The notes: generated by a model from the letters alone, not told the origin. A DNA stretch of 64,000 bases from Molanna angustata (GCA_963576475.1 OY754968.1:15961116-16025115); one strand, 5' to 3'. Positions 10,831 to 21,437 are shown, counted from the first letter of the stretch. Numbers and translations: made by a program.

Positions 10831-12079
10831 CTACAATATAGGTAATATTATAAAGTACTGCTATGAAATCCTGTCGTACAGAACATTTCAGTGTGGTTAT
10901 ACCTACATAAGGTTAATGAACCCGAGAAATCTTATCTCATTTCTGGTATAGGTACCTGGTTTCTGGCAAATAACTTGACAGTTTTTGTCGCTGTAAGGGG
11001 CGGTTTGTACTTATACCAACCAACCATGCAAAAAAAAAAACAAAATGCGTTCTCTGCGCAGTCCACGTGATCTCTCAAATCTATTTGCCGATAGCTATGT
11101 ATACCTATACCTAAGAAAAAATATCATATCTCCAAACATTTAGTATGAATGAACTTAGCGTAGAATATAATATTTCTTTATAAATCGATTATGTATCAAC
11201 CTATTGATAAAAAAAAATTGTTGATTCCACAAAAAAATATGCAGCCAAAAGAACTCTTAATTGATTAGATTTACCACCAGATTTTTTTAAAAATTCTACA
11301 TATTACCTAATTATGCGATATAGAATGACTATCCAGTGATTTCTCATTCCTGATTTTTGTCATGCCAGTATATTTTTTTATTTATGTAAAAGTCTTATAT
11401 ATCTATATATAAAAGGAGTATATGTATATATAAAAGTAAATTATATGTTTAATGTCTAGGTAAGACGATGTTGAATAAAATTGTGATATCCACATTTCAA
11501 AGTAAGAAAGTATTTTCCATAACTCGCCTTATCAATATAAAAACTTACTGTCCAATTTAAAATCAGCTTAGCAAGATAACACCTCATAACACATTCTCAC
11601 CCACTACACATTCACATACCAATACGTTATTACATATTTTTTTTTTTCGGGAAATTTACAGTATAATAACATTTATTATATAGATGCATTAGTATAATAC
11701 TAAAACCAATAACAAATTTCCACATTATTAACAATAAATTTTGACTGCTGTGCTTACATACTTAAAGCTACATATGAAAAATATTTAAATCTGAATGCTA
11801 GTGCATGAGTGTATGTATGTGTGTACGTATGAGTGTAAGGATGTGTATATGTGTGTAATGTGTCTATATAAGTGAAAGAGAGAATATGTAGGTACCTGCA
11901 AGCTCACATAGTTTACTCCGTTCAATCTTGATTTTTCAATCATCCAGTGAAATTCAATCATTATAACTTGAACTGATGGCAGCAGAAAATGAATTAGGTC
12001 CTAAAAGAAAAATATCGACATCCAGATGTTCGTGATTATAGATGTTCATCATACGTATGAGGGGTGCGTTTTTCGTGTA
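10831..12079. other. AT-rich DNA with GT-rich simple repeat
   Basis: Mostly unassigned. A T-run lies at 11637-11648 and degenerate GTATGT/GTGTAC simple sequence at about 11811-11866. Near 11395-11440 a TATATATCTATATATAAAAG block resembles the 5' region of Helitrons, but no matching 3' end was found. Confidence 0.35.
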
Positions 12080-12490
12080 AGTATTATTACGGTGCGGTAT
12101 GTGAAACAAAAGTGGGCTTCGCGTACGACGCGATGGGACGTGTGTTGAAGGAGAGAAGCTCCGTTATTTCAGGACAGTCAATTGCATTGTGTATGATGTT
12201 ATACAATGTTTTCATATCAACCAAGGATCGTCTCTGTTCCAACGTAAGGATTTTGTGATACAATGTTGCATCCCTATAAGTGGAAAATTCTGTGTGTTCT
12301 CTGTAATTCAAGTGTTTTATAAATATATGTTGGATTCTCTCTATGCGTGCTTTGTGTACTTGAAACACGGGTGACCAGATGGGAGATGCAAATTCCAAGA
12401 TACAACGTATAATGAATTTGTTTGCCACAAGTAATTGACACAAGGTAGAGATAGTTATAACAATTATATGTATATTAAGCTTATTCATTT
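12080..12490 (-). pseudogene. LINE reverse transcriptase C-terminal fragment
   Basis: The 133-codon minus-strand frame (12087-12488) contains ILEFASPIWSPVFQVHKARI and ERIQHIFIKHLNYR. These correspond to the LEYxSxVWxPxxxxHxxxIExVQ-x-F region found after the thumb in Jockey/CR1-group LINEs, followed by the small helical YHKILTLEQRRSLVDM segment. It lacks the catalytic domain. The ATG used is internal and N-terminal residues 1-25 are probably not element sequence. Confidence 0.75.
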
Positions 12491-12655
12491 TAATTTTTAC
12501 CTAGTGTTGTTTGTGTGCAATTTAATTATGTAAATAAATAAGAAAATAAATTTCAATATTTTTTTGTGACGTCTTCTTTGAACAAAAAAATATTTAAGGA
12601 CAATTGATCTTAAAAATAAAAAAAAATGAAAAAAAACAATAGATATAATTTTTTA
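12491..12655. other. A-rich flank of satellite array
   Basis: AT-rich flank. ACAATAGATATA at 12636-12647 is repeated directly at 14309-14320 beyond the array, as if flanking an inserted unit. Confidence 0.5.
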
Positions 12656-13999
12656 ATTTTGTCAATACCTACTGACGGTGTTAACTATGTAGAATTCCAT
12701 AATAATAGGTATTTTAATTTTGTCAATACCTACTGACGGTGTTAACTATGTAGAATTCCATAATAATAGGTATTTTAATTTTGTCAATACCTACTGACGG
12801 TGTTAACTATGTAGAATTCCATAATAATAGGTATTTTAATTTTGTCAATACCTACTGACGGTGTTAACTATGTAGAATTCCATAATAATAGGTATTTTAA
12901 TTTTGTCAATACCTACTGACGGTGTTAACTATGTAGAATTCCATAATAATAGGTATTTTAATTTTGTCAATACCTACTGACGGTGTTAACTATGTAGAAT
13001 TCCATAATAATAGGTATTTTAATTTTGTCAATACCTACTGACGGTGTTAACTATGTAGAATTCCATAATAATAGGTATTTTAATTTTGTCAATACCTACT
13101 GACGGTGTTAACTATGTAGAATTCCATAATAATAGGTATTTTAATTTTGTCAATACCTACTGACGGTGTTAACTATGTAGAATTCCATAATAATAGGTAT
13201 TTTAATTTTGTCAATACCTACTGACGGTGTTAACTATGTAGAATTCCATAATAATAGGTATTTTAATTTTGTCAATACCTACTGACGGTGTTAACTATGT
13301 AGAATTCCATAATAATAGGTATTTTAATTTTGTCAATACCTACTGACGGTGTTAACTATGTAGAATTCCATAATAATAGGTATTTTAATTTTGTCAATAC
13401 CTACTGACGGTGTTAACTATGTAGAATTCCATAATAATAGGTATTTTAATTTTGTCAATACCTACTGACGGTGTTAACTATGTAGAATTCCATAATAATA
13501 GGTATTTTAATTTTGTCAATACCTACTGACGGTGTTAACTATGTAGAATTCCATAATAATAGGTATTTTAATTTTGTCAATACCTACTGACGGTGTTAAC
13601 TATGTAGAATTCCATAATAATAGGTATTTTAATTTTGTCAATACCTACTGACGGTGTTAACTATGTAGAATTCCATAATAATAGGTATTTTAATTTTGTC
13701 AATACCTACTGACGGTGTTAACTATGTAGAATTCCATAATAATAGGTATTTTAATTTTGTCAATACCTACTGACGGTGTTAACTATGTAGAATTCCATAA
13801 TAATAGGTATTTTAATTTTGTCAATACCTACTGACGGTGTTAACTATGTAGAATTCCATAATAATAGGTATTTTAATTTTGTCAATACCTACTGACGGTG
13901 TTAACTATGTAGAATTCCATAATAATAGGTATTTTAATTTTGTCAATACCTACTGACGGTGTTAACTATGTAGAATTCCATAATAATAGGTATTTTAAA
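12656..13999. repeat. 61-bp tandem satellite, about 22 copies
   Basis: A 61-bp unit (GTCAATACCTACTGACGG, then GTTAACTATGTAGAATTCC, then an ATAATAATAGGTATTTTAATTTT stretch) repeats head to tail. Unit starts at 12661 and 13942 are exactly 21 periods apart, giving 22 units. By eye the copies are virtually identical, each with one GAATTC and one GTTAAC. AGGTATT and AATACCT bracket each unit junction as a short inverted repeat. There are no variable spacers, so it is not CRISPR-like. Such uniformity implies recent expansion, or assembly replication. Confidence 0.95.
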
Positions 14000-14308
14000 A
14001 TCAAACAAATGATTTGGTCTACATATACATATATGTTTTCCTGAATCAAGGAAGACCGTTTTGGCTTATTAGGGCCTTATTAACGGACAATTTCTTATTT
14101 CTTATGTTAATTTCTTATGTAAATCTGTTAATTCATCGTGTTAATATGCTTATATTATGTTTCTTTAATGCATAACTTTAAGTGAAAACCTGTCATTGGT
14201 TTCTTTGTTTGATATTTCTTATGTTTATATCTATATTATGTAAAAACAAAAAACTTTTGGTTTTCTAATAAATAAATAAATCATTTGTTTGATTTTAAAA
14301 TACCTATT
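13978..14308. mobile_element. Inverted-repeat segment at the satellite edge
   Basis: The last satellite unit runs into AATAGGTATTTTAAAATCAA plus ACAAATGATTT (13978-14008). This is exactly inverted at 14278-14308, enclosing about 270 bp of AT-rich unique sequence. Array plus segment (12648-14308) is bracketed by the direct 12-mer ACAATAGATATA. The simplest reading is that the satellite is part of one mobile element with a stem-forming end; its class is unknown. Confidence 0.55.
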
Positions 14309-14396
14309 ACAATAGATATACATAACTAATAGGCATTTATAGGCTTATAGGCAAGTACGTTGCCCCAAACACTTTGTGATCTTAATAATATATTGT

Positions 14397-14588
14397 TATT
14401 TTTTTTTTTTTTTTTTTAATAAAAAATGAATATGTCCTTGTTAAACAAGTACATATACATCTTCCTACGTTCCCTAAACTAAGCATAAATGCTTGTCCTA
14501 TAGGTGAACGAGATCGGTCGAGGCAGGATTCGAACTCGCGACCACTGGATTACTAACCCAGCGCGCTAACCGCTCTGCCATCCACCCA
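14397..14588 (-). mobile_element. SINE-A, complete copy, tRNA-Thr-like head
   Basis: Read on the minus strand, a tRNA-like head (14514-14587) has GGCAGAGCGGTTAGCGC (A-box/D-arm), a CTGGG-TTAGTAA-TCCAG anticodon arm (loop anticodon AGT, as in tRNA-Thr) and GAGTTCGAATCCTGCC (B-box/T-arm). The tail follows: CGTTCACCTATAGGACAAGC, TTAGGGAACGTAGGAAGATG, then TTAACAAGGACATATTCATT and a run of A. Acceptor pairing is imperfect, so this is a pol III-type SINE and not a tRNA gene. It is the most complete of the roughly ten SINE-A copies in the window. Confidence 0.85.
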
Positions 14589-14814
14589 TCCAATATCTAA
14601 TATTTATTGACTAAGACAATTTAAATAGTAGTAGAAGGTACTACATAATATTATTAACTTAATGTTTTTGAAGATGATTCAAACAAGACTGTTTTAGATT
14701 TTTTTTCGTGTATTATAATACTATATACTTGTGTGGTATTTATTGTCGAAGACAGCATAGTATTTGGTAGATACCAATATTTTTTATATAAGCTACATCC
14801 AAATATCGTCACGT
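14589..14814. other. AT-rich DNA, nothing recognised
   Basis: No supported feature. Confidence 0.35.
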
Positions 14815-15080
14815 ATTTCATATCTTATTGATACGCACGCCGTGTGAAGTTTACTCTTCAAACGGTTTCGCCTCATAGAGCGCCGTGCGTTATTACGTCA
14901 GAAATTGAAAATTTCCGGTAATGCTTGAAAATCGCAAAAGAGGCAACGAAACCGTACAATACGAAAAACCCCGTAAAAATATATTATGCAAATTACTGTC
15001 GCACTTGAAACCATTTGCCGGATTTCTGTGTAATATGAGGAGAGGGGGGGGGGCGGCGGCGTTTAAACTGTTTCAAAGGA
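14815..15080. other. GC-richer segment with interlaced inverted repeats
   Basis: ACGCACGCCGTG (14832) pairs with CGCCGTGCGT (14881), and GGTTTCGCCTC (14864) pairs with GAGGCAACGAAACC (14940). A G-run followed by GGCGGCGGCG lies at 15043-15060. The 67-aa open frame here resembles no family. It may be a unique element or the edge of an unrecognised transposon. Confidence 0.35.
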
Positions 15081-15162
15081 AGGTTCCTAATCTAGGCAAC
15101 TTTTTATTTTATTTCTCCATTTGATTGTTATTGTTACATGGTAATCGAATGAATATTTAGAT

Positions 15163-15325
15163 ACGTGATGGCATAGCGGTGAGCGCTCTAGGTTAGTAAT
15201 CCAGTGATCGCTAGTACAAATCCTGCCTCGAACGATTTCATACACTTATAGCACAAGCTTAATTTAGGGAGCTTAATTTAGGGAGTATTTGAGGATGTAT
15301 GTGTACTTGTTTAACCTAAGCTTAA
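15163..15325 (+). mobile_element. SINE-A copy
   Basis: Diverged SINE-A: GATGGCATAGCGGTGAGCGC head, AGGTTAGTAATCCAG anticodon arm, AATCCTGCCTCGAACGATTT, then AGCACAAGCTTAATTTAGGG. An internal duplication of AGCTTAATTTAGGGAG is visible. Confidence 0.75.
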
Positions 15326-15333
15326 TTTACAAA

Positions 15334-15703
15334 ATTAAATTATCTAGTTGGGGTGTTTCGGCTTTTTTCGATATTTAAAAAAAAAATGGAAATATAGGCA
15401 GTTAAACTCATAAATTTATCATAAATAAAATATTTTTCTTAATAAAAAATGTTTGAGAAACTCTGAATTTAAAAAAAAAAAAAAAATTGAGATTTTGTAT
15501 TTTTCTATGTTCATACCAATTTTCAGCGTTCTAGCTTTTATGGTTTCTTCGATATATGGAAAAATAAACCAAAAATTTAAAAGTTGATAACCCCTGACTG
15601 AAACAATAATTCACAATTCTGAGTATAAAAGTTTTGTAGGCCTATAACTGTTTATATATTCTGAAAATTTGGGCTCTGTAAATTGGGCGGATCAAAAGTT
15701 ATA

Positions 15704-15741
<38 letters not shown>

Positions 15742-15955
15742 ACACACACACAAAACTCACATAAAATGTTCTACTCCGAATTCTGAGTAAATCCATGTAT
15801 GGGAACATATATGCTGCGAGGCCTCTAGTTGGTGTTATGAGCATACAAAAAGTCCACTACACCATACAAAATTTTCCTTCGTACACGCATCTTGGCTTAA
15901 TAATGTCGATTCATTAAGAGAATTGAATTCTCATGAACGAATCGACAGTTGGATC
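15334..15955 (+). mobile_element. Family C element with internal CA repeat
   Basis: Starts near AATTATCTAGTTGGGGTGTT and passes GATAACCCCTGACTGAAAC, GTAGGCCTATAACTGTTTAT and GATCAAAAGTTATAAGG. A (CA)n tract follows (15709-15752), then TTCTACTCCGAATTCTGAGT. It ends with a hairpin (GTCGATTCATTAAGAGAATT paired with the following AATTCTCATGAACGAATCGAC) and CAGTTGGA. Other copies lie at 48770-49560, 55945-56395, 56390-56550 and 63025-63650. No coding capacity. The terminal hairpin suggests a non-autonomous DNA element, possibly Helitron-like, but termini are not proven. Confidence 0.75.
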
Positions 15956-16059
15956 AACATTTTTAATAGCTGTGTATCTAAGTATATTCGAGTTTTCCTA
16001 TTTGTTAACTATTAAGTGAACTATCTTCTTACTACTAGAAAATGTTATTGTTTCGTATT

Positions 16060-16470
16060 TAAACTTCTTCTTCTTCCGGTGCCATGTCAGGAACCCCCGA
16101 CGTCGGCTATCACTCTGGCAAATCCCTCTCTGTCCTGTGCTGCTCGGAATATCTGTTCCACGGTCCTGAAGCCGGTCCATTCCCTAATGTTGCGCAGCCA
16201 GGACATCTGTCTCCTTCCAGTCCCTCGGCGACCTTCTATCTTGCCCTTCAGTATTAGTTGGAGCAAGTGATACTTCTCTCTCCTCATTATGTGACCCAGA
16301 TATGTGATCTTGCGGACCTTTATTGTGGACAAGAGTTTCCTGGTTGTTCTGGCTCGGCTTAAGACTTCTGAGTTCGTAACCAGATCTGTCCAAGGGATTT
16401 TGAGCATTCTGCGATGCAACCACATCTCAAAAGCTTCCAGCCTGTTCATGGTGTTAACCTTCAATGTCCA
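16060..16470 (-). pseudogene. LINE reverse transcriptase C-terminal fragment
   Basis: The minus-strand frame 16087-16464 contains RLEAFEMWLHRRMLKIPWTD, RKITYLGHIMRREKYHLLQL, KGKIEGRRGTGRRQMSWLRN and ADVGGS. This is the conserved C-terminal region of a widespread insect LINE group often labelled endonuclease-reverse transcriptase. Roughly 125 residues are uninterrupted and the catalytic core is absent. It ends in a GAA-rich tail (TTCTTCTTC on the plus strand, about 16066), the usual 3' end of this group. Confidence 0.85.
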
Positions 16471-16861
16471 TGTATTTAAACTAATTTATTTTATTTAGTT
16501 TGTCGAAGGACAATTATTCTTGATGAGTATCTACGATGAAATATAATGAAACACTATTTTCATTTCTATGTCAACATAAATTTTTATCACAAAAATGTCA
16601 ATAAAACACGAACCAGTCGCTTCTCGATCTCCTTTATGACTGTGGAAGGATCTTCCGATTTCTGTATTTCCACCTCCTTACATTCCTGATCATTTTAAGA
16701 ACCGAATAAATATTTTTTTGCAGATCGCAAACCTCCCCAACACTACTTAGTGCGATACTTAATACTTACTGATCTGCTTTTATATTTTAAGTTATACCAA
16801 CTTTGCAAATTATAAAACGCCGCCCATTTTCGTAAAAGAAATGAGTTTAATCTAAAAATTA
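16471..16861. other. AT-rich DNA, nothing recognised
   Basis: No supported feature. Confidence 0.35.
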
Positions 16862-17085
16862 AGTCGGCCTGTGTCTCAGTTGGTTAGGTACCCGACTGCT
16901 GATCCAAAGGTCCCGCATTCGATTCTCGGTAGAGACACAGTTTTTGTGTTTTCAGTCTGGATCTGTGAGACGATAAATATCGCCGATTGAGTCTCCAGAA
17001 TGCAACTTGTTATTGGGTGCGTCTTAAATTAATAATTGACGTAGTACCTGTTAGTTGCCCGAGAAGCAATATAAAATAAAATAAT
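16862..17085 (+). mobile_element. SINE-B copy
   Basis: The tRNA-like head has TCTCAGTTGGTTAGGTACCC (A box) and a GCATTCGATTCTCGGTAGAG (B-box) region. The body has GTTTTCAGTCTGGATCTGTG, GAGTCTCCAGAATGC and TTATTGGGTGCGTCTTAAAT, with GTTAGTTGCCCGAGAAGCAA near the 3' end. Four more copies occur at 45340, 49083, 53322 and 56595. Confidence 0.8.
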
Positions 17086-17279
17086 ATAAGATTTCTTTTT
17101 TAAAATGATTAGTTAAATAGCAACTATCAATTAAAATTATAGATATACACAAATCGTATTTGTTTAAAAATTTATCGAGGCCTTTAGAATATTCAATCAC
17201 AATTTCTCTAAATTTGGAATCTCGTATTAAGACTATATAATCACATCTGGCAGCATTCTCTGATTCAGTGTGGCTAAGT
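17086..17279. other. AT-rich DNA, nothing recognised
   Basis: No supported feature. Confidence 0.35.
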
Positions 17280-17592
17280 ATGTATGTAGGTAGTTCACAC
17301 CATTCATTTTTATATTATTCAGTCAGTAATATTCTTATGTTCATGCTATGTAGTATTTTTTATTTGAGTTTTTTTTAATTTCTTTATTCTTTGGTTTTTA
17401 ATGTATGTACTTTGTTGTTTAATTTACCTTAGGTACTAATATGTTTTTATTTTTCTTTATATATCCTCTGCTATCTTTGTTATGTCTAGATGTTTATTAA
17501 TTGTATTTATTTGGTTTATGCTGTGTCATGTAATATTTAATTTTGTAAAGGGCTTTGAGCCGTGAATCATTAAATAAATAAAAAAATAAATT
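17280..17592 (+). mobile_element. Probable LINE 3' UTR with AAAT tail
   Basis: A T-rich untranslated stretch ends in GTAAAGGGCTTTGAGCCGTG and AATCATTAAATAAATAAAAA. The pyrimidine-rich body plus a tandem AAAT tail is typical of Jockey/CR1-group LINE 3' ends in insects. No coding part is attached. Confidence 0.4.
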
Positions 17593-17901
17593 CTAACCTT
17601 AATATCTATTATGAAAAACTTTACTATAATATTTATATAAATATTGCTAGGTAGATAATATGTGAGTAAAAAAGTTCTTCCTCGAGCTATGTATGAATAA
17701 AAGATGAAGTAAAGAGAGAAACGAGAAGTGACTTGATTTATAACCCTATAAATCAATAATTGAAATATTGTTTAGTTTTCCTTGTGAGAATTCTGGTTCT
17801 GTATAAATTTTTGGTTCACAATTATTATTACGCAATAACATCAATCTTAGAATCCTATGTTTTACAATATATTGATTATTATTGTAGAATATGTTTCTTG
17901 A
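17593..17901. other. AT-rich DNA, nothing recognised
   Basis: No supported feature. Confidence 0.35.
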
Positions 17902-18065
17902 ATAACTAGTTGCATGTAACACATGAGATCCAACTGTCGGTACAAAACTTTAACACTAATAATTAAATATTTTAAGATTTTTCGTTTTCTATATAAAACA
18001 TGTAGGTATGTATGTCATGATATAATAGTATGAAGGTTAGTCAGTATACTAGTATGGTGGTAAAA
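17902..18065 (-). mobile_element. Family X Helitron-like element, partial
   Basis: Begins on the plus strand with ACTAGTTGCATGTAACACAT then GAGATCCAACTGTCGG, which is the minus-strand 3' end GCAACTAG of family X. It carries ACATGTAGGTATGTATGTCA downstream. It then joins the GTAGCCAACACTAAAC repeat also seen near 1310. The middle is diverged. Confidence 0.65.
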
Positions 18066-18819
18066 CGAATTGTAGCCAACACTAAACACTTTCCAACGGT
18101 TATATTCAATTTCATTTAAAACCATTTTCCATAATCCAATAAATCTGATTTTTTTATACACACTGGTTTCTGATGAACGTATATAAAAAAACAAATGGGT
18201 CATGGCCGAAATTACATTCTTCTTACTATGCTATTATTCAATCTAATTTCAAACCACTTCCCAATGTCCATAATTTTAGACTGAAGGGAAGGGACGAGAG
18301 GGACTGAATCGACGGAGGGGACTGTTTTTTTAAGAACTTACTTATGTATTTATTTTCATTAATTATCATAACAAATAAAAAGTCCAAAAATTACAAAAAT
18401 GATTTTCTTGGTCCTTATTGCTTCGCATTTACTTTCCCGAGCAATGCAAGTATATAAATGATTTGTTTTTCGTTTTGAAATCATACATAAAACATATTTA
18501 TTTTCAAATCCTACAATAAATAAATACTTTGTTAGTTAATTAGTCGTTTTTAATTTTTACGTTATAATTGAATGTATTAACAAATATTTGTTCATCGTAT
18601 AAAATTGCATTTTTCTTTGGGTTGCTTTTATATTGTACCTACATTATGATAATATGTATGTATTGTATGATACAGATGTATGATACAGATGTATGATAAT
18701 GAACTTTGTACTGCCCATAGTATTTTAATTGATTATTTTGTTATACCCACAAACGGGCGCGGCATCCCCTAGTGGGATTTTTTAAATTAAATATTTCGTA
18801 AATACTGTTTACATAATAA
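18066..18819. other. AT-rich DNA, nothing recognised
   Basis: No supported feature. Short direct repeats of ATGATACAGATGT at about 18668-18692. Confidence 0.35.
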
Positions 18820-19105
18820 TCGTATATTCAGTTCCATTATTTTACACACTCGTATATAAAGTTTCCATTATTCAAAACACTCGTATATTAATTTACCATT
18901 ATTTAACACACTCATATATTAATTTCCCGTTATTTTACACACTCGTATATTAAGATTCCATTATTTTACACGCTCATATATTAAGATTCCATTATTTTAC
19001 ACACCATTTTTATTAAGTTTCCATTATTTCACACACTTGTATATTATTTTACATTATTTTACACACTCGTAGGTATATTAAGTTTACATTATTGTATACT
19101 TTAAT
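18820..19105. repeat. Degenerate tandem repeat, about 30-35-bp period
   Basis: About nine diverged units of the form TTCCATTATTTTACACACTC plus GTATATTAAG. Individual units differ by substitutions and small indels, for example TTCCCGTTATTTTACACACT and TTACATTATTTTACACACTC. Confidence 0.8.
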
Positions 19106-19127
19106 ATACAACTTTTATTCAACTTCA

Positions 19128-19260
19128 CCTGTCTTCCATACTGGAATTTAACAATTGATTTTTAACATGCTTTCCACCCAGTCAGACTTCTGAAACTTTC
19201 AGAATCTGTATTATCAATGACAAAGCATGTTAAAACTGTTTCTAGCTGGATTCACTTGAT
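19128..19260 (-). repeat. Dispersed repeat R2, copy 2
   Basis: Reverse-orientation match to 8935-9060: ACTTCTGAAACTTTCAGAAT and GCATGTTAAAACTGTTTCTA blocks. Confidence 0.55.
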
Positions 19261-20389
19261 ATTTTGATATAACTGGACAATTTTTCATTTCACACAAACT
19301 CAATGTAATTATTTAAGTACCTACCATTTATATCATTTCACAAAAGACAGTTTATATTTGAATTTGTTTGCTGTATAAACCAATTGCGTTTGACATTATA
19401 TATTTGACATTGGCAGTATGAAAGTAAACAATCTAAGGACTGACGTGAAATATATAGGTATATTTTTTTTCTTTTCAACGTTAGGAAAACTTTGAAAAGT
19501 AATATTACAAGGAAAAGCAAGTTTAATAATTATAATGTTGTTATATTGTTTTTAAGAAATAAGTTATTCGTTAATTTATTTATTTTATTAATAATTAATT
19601 AACTCAAAAATAAGTTTCAACCATTATTAATTAAAATTCTCAAGGAAACTAGTTTATGTTGTTTCTGTGCCAGAGTGATTTAATGTCTTAATTTATTTGC
19701 ACCGGACAGATTTTGCTTATGACGTGGAGGTAAATTAGAGATGCTGGGTTATTAGAGTTAGGTATAATCATCCCATTGTACGTGGCCCCATTGTACAAGA
19801 GATCACGCGATATCAAGATCTCCGTGTAACTTAACAAATGACTTGTTTTACTATGCCCCAACCTACCATACATAACGTATGGCACCCCAATATTCATACC
19901 ACAAACAACCAACAGTTCCATTAGGTAAATACCATACATATCATCAACCTATAATAGTATGACTGTTGAAAAAGGGAAATTAAATGTTTTTAATACCTTC
20001 ACCTTGTACATAAATGAAATCCCGCCGCTAAACAGATATATAAATTTTGATTCTTCTTTTCATATGCATCAAATAAGGCAACTCCTCCTTTTCTTCGGCC
20101 CAACAATGTTCGAAGGTCACTGAATCAAGACCGTCTCCTTATTGCCAATATTTTATGGAAAAAAATATTCCACGGGCGCTTTTGCCTAATTGTTGGCTCT
20201 GCGAAACAAAGAAGTCTACTGAAGGCCCCAAAACTCTGCTCCCCACGCACTTCAGAAGGCAATTTATTCTATTTAATACATCCGTTTACACTAAAACTAC
20301 GATGATAGTAAGCCACCTTATTGGTTCTATCAAATTCCTTTAAATAATTGGTACTCTGTCATTCTAACGATCTCAATGTTAAGCGTCTC
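19261..20389. other. Unassigned DNA
   Basis: No gene or known element recognised. 19690-19940 and 20080-20340 are somewhat richer in G+C. ATATTCCACGGGCG at 20165 resembles ATATCCCACGGGCG at 26990, so an old repeat may be present. The open frames here have no recognisable motifs. Confidence 0.35.
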
Positions 20390-20660
20390 TCTGGTGGTAC
20401 AGTTATTTGTGGACCGGTCTAGGACACTTGGCTGCGGGCACTTGGCTGCGAGACACTTGGCTGCGGCGGACATTTGGCTGCGGGACACTTGGGTGCGACG
20501 GACACTTGGGTGCGAGCCCACTTGGTTGCGAGTCCATTTGGTCGCGACGGACACTTGGGTGTGAGCCCACTTGGTCGCGAATTCAAAAATATTTTTTTTC
20601 GTCCTAGGGCTGAAGTTTTTCGTGCTGATTTTTGTAATGCTCTTTATCATATAAGTAGTT
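20390..20660 (+). repeat. G/C-rich degenerate tandem repeat, arm 1 of inverted pair
   Basis: About ten units of roughly 15-18 bp, consensus near CACTTGGGTGCGAG (variants GCTGCGGG, GGTGCGACGG, GTCGCGACGG) run from 20428 to 20585. Unit flanks ATTTTTGTAATGCTCTTTAT on one side and GTGGAC on the other also occur, inverted, at 21725-22070. Translated open frames through this block are repetitive artefacts (TWVRRTLGC-like). Confidence 0.85.
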
Positions 20661-20789
20661 GATATACAAGTAGGTACAACAACAGGAACAGGCAACAACA
20701 GTAGGAAAAACAACACAAGTAGGTACCTATATACAGACATTAAAAATATAAAAAAATTATTTATTTATTAAATCTTCTTGAAATTATAA

Positions 20790-20850
20790 TTAGTACACTT
20801 GCGGGCTTATTGCCTAGTGTCAATTTCTTCCAATTTGTACTTATGTTTGA
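20790..20850 (-). mobile_element. Diverged tail of the 38-43 kb LINE or of SINE-D
   Basis: AGTACACTTGCGGGCTTATT and GTCAATTTCTTCCAA reverse-match the GGAAGAAATTGCC...CAATAAGCCCGCCAGTGTAC block at 42953-42990. Confidence 0.55.
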
Positions 20851-20925
20851 AATTGTAAAGTAAAAACAAGGTTATTAAGCCAAATTATTTTTTACACTAT
20901 AAAAATATGAGAATTTTTCATACAC

Positions 20926-21437
20926 ACTAGTTGCATGTAACACATGAGATCCAACTGTCGATAGCGATAGTATGTATACTTGTATAGTTGAAGAATAAGT
21001 AAGTACCAAACTATAAACCAATAAATCGAAATTATTGAATTTTTTTAAGATATTTTGTTTTCTACACCAAACATGTAGGTATGTATGCCGACCGCCGTGG
21101 CACTGTTGGTAAGCCGTTCGGTTTCTGTGCGGGCGTCCTGGGTTCGATACCCAGTAGAGGAGAAATATATTTAAATTCATTTCTCACGCAAATATTGCTT
21201 CTCTGGGCTGGAAACACTGGTTAGTTGGAAGAAATTGCCATACGGCAATAAACTCGTCACTTGCGCATGGTGCAAGGAAGTGTTTATTATTAGGTATTGT
21301 GTATGTCAAGATAGGATAGTATGGAGGTTAGTCCCTTTTTTCCTACCCGGAATATGAAAACAGCATGATGGTATGTATGTATGTTTAGAGATTAAGTATC
21401 AAACAATTAAGTCTTCTAACATATTGTGTATAGGCGA
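20926..21437 (-). mobile_element. Family X Helitron-like element interrupted by SINE-D
   Basis: Family X sequence occupies 20926-21085 and 21298-21437. The 60368-60635 copy shows that these pieces are contiguous in an uninterrupted element. On the minus strand the termini are GTCGCCTATACACAATATGT and ...ACATGCAACTAG followed by T. CTAG then T is the expected Helitron 3' junction. A short CATGT/ACATG stem lies just upstream of CTAG. Confidence 0.7.
21086..21297 (+). mobile_element. SINE-D nested in family X
   Basis: The tRNA-like head has GCCGTGGCACTGTTGGTAAG (A box) and GGGTTCGATACCCAGTAGAG (B box). The body has TATTGCTTCTCTGGGCTGGA. The tail has GGTTAGTTGGAAGAAATTGC and CATACGGCAATAAACTCG, an ATTGCC-loop-GGCAAT hairpin shared with the LINE 3' UTR at about 42948-42985. 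It lies between TAGGTATGTATG and TAGGTATTGTGTATG, an approximate target duplication of the host element sequence. Confidence 0.75.

Noticed and set aside
11395..11440. Second Helitron start
   Set aside because: The TATATATCTATATATAAAAG resemblance is low complexity, and no CTAG 3' end with matching body was found nearby.
12656..13999. CRISPR-like array
   Set aside because: The repeats are contiguous with no variable spacers, and the context is a eukaryotic transposon-rich region; it is a satellite.
14514..14587. Functional tRNA-Thr (AGT) gene
   Set aside because: The D, anticodon and T arms are recognisable, but acceptor pairing is imperfect and the same head plus tail recurs about ten times as a SINE.
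20330..20740. 136-codon antisense frame as a gene
   Set aside because: It mostly reads through the degenerate tandem repeat; no family resemblance.
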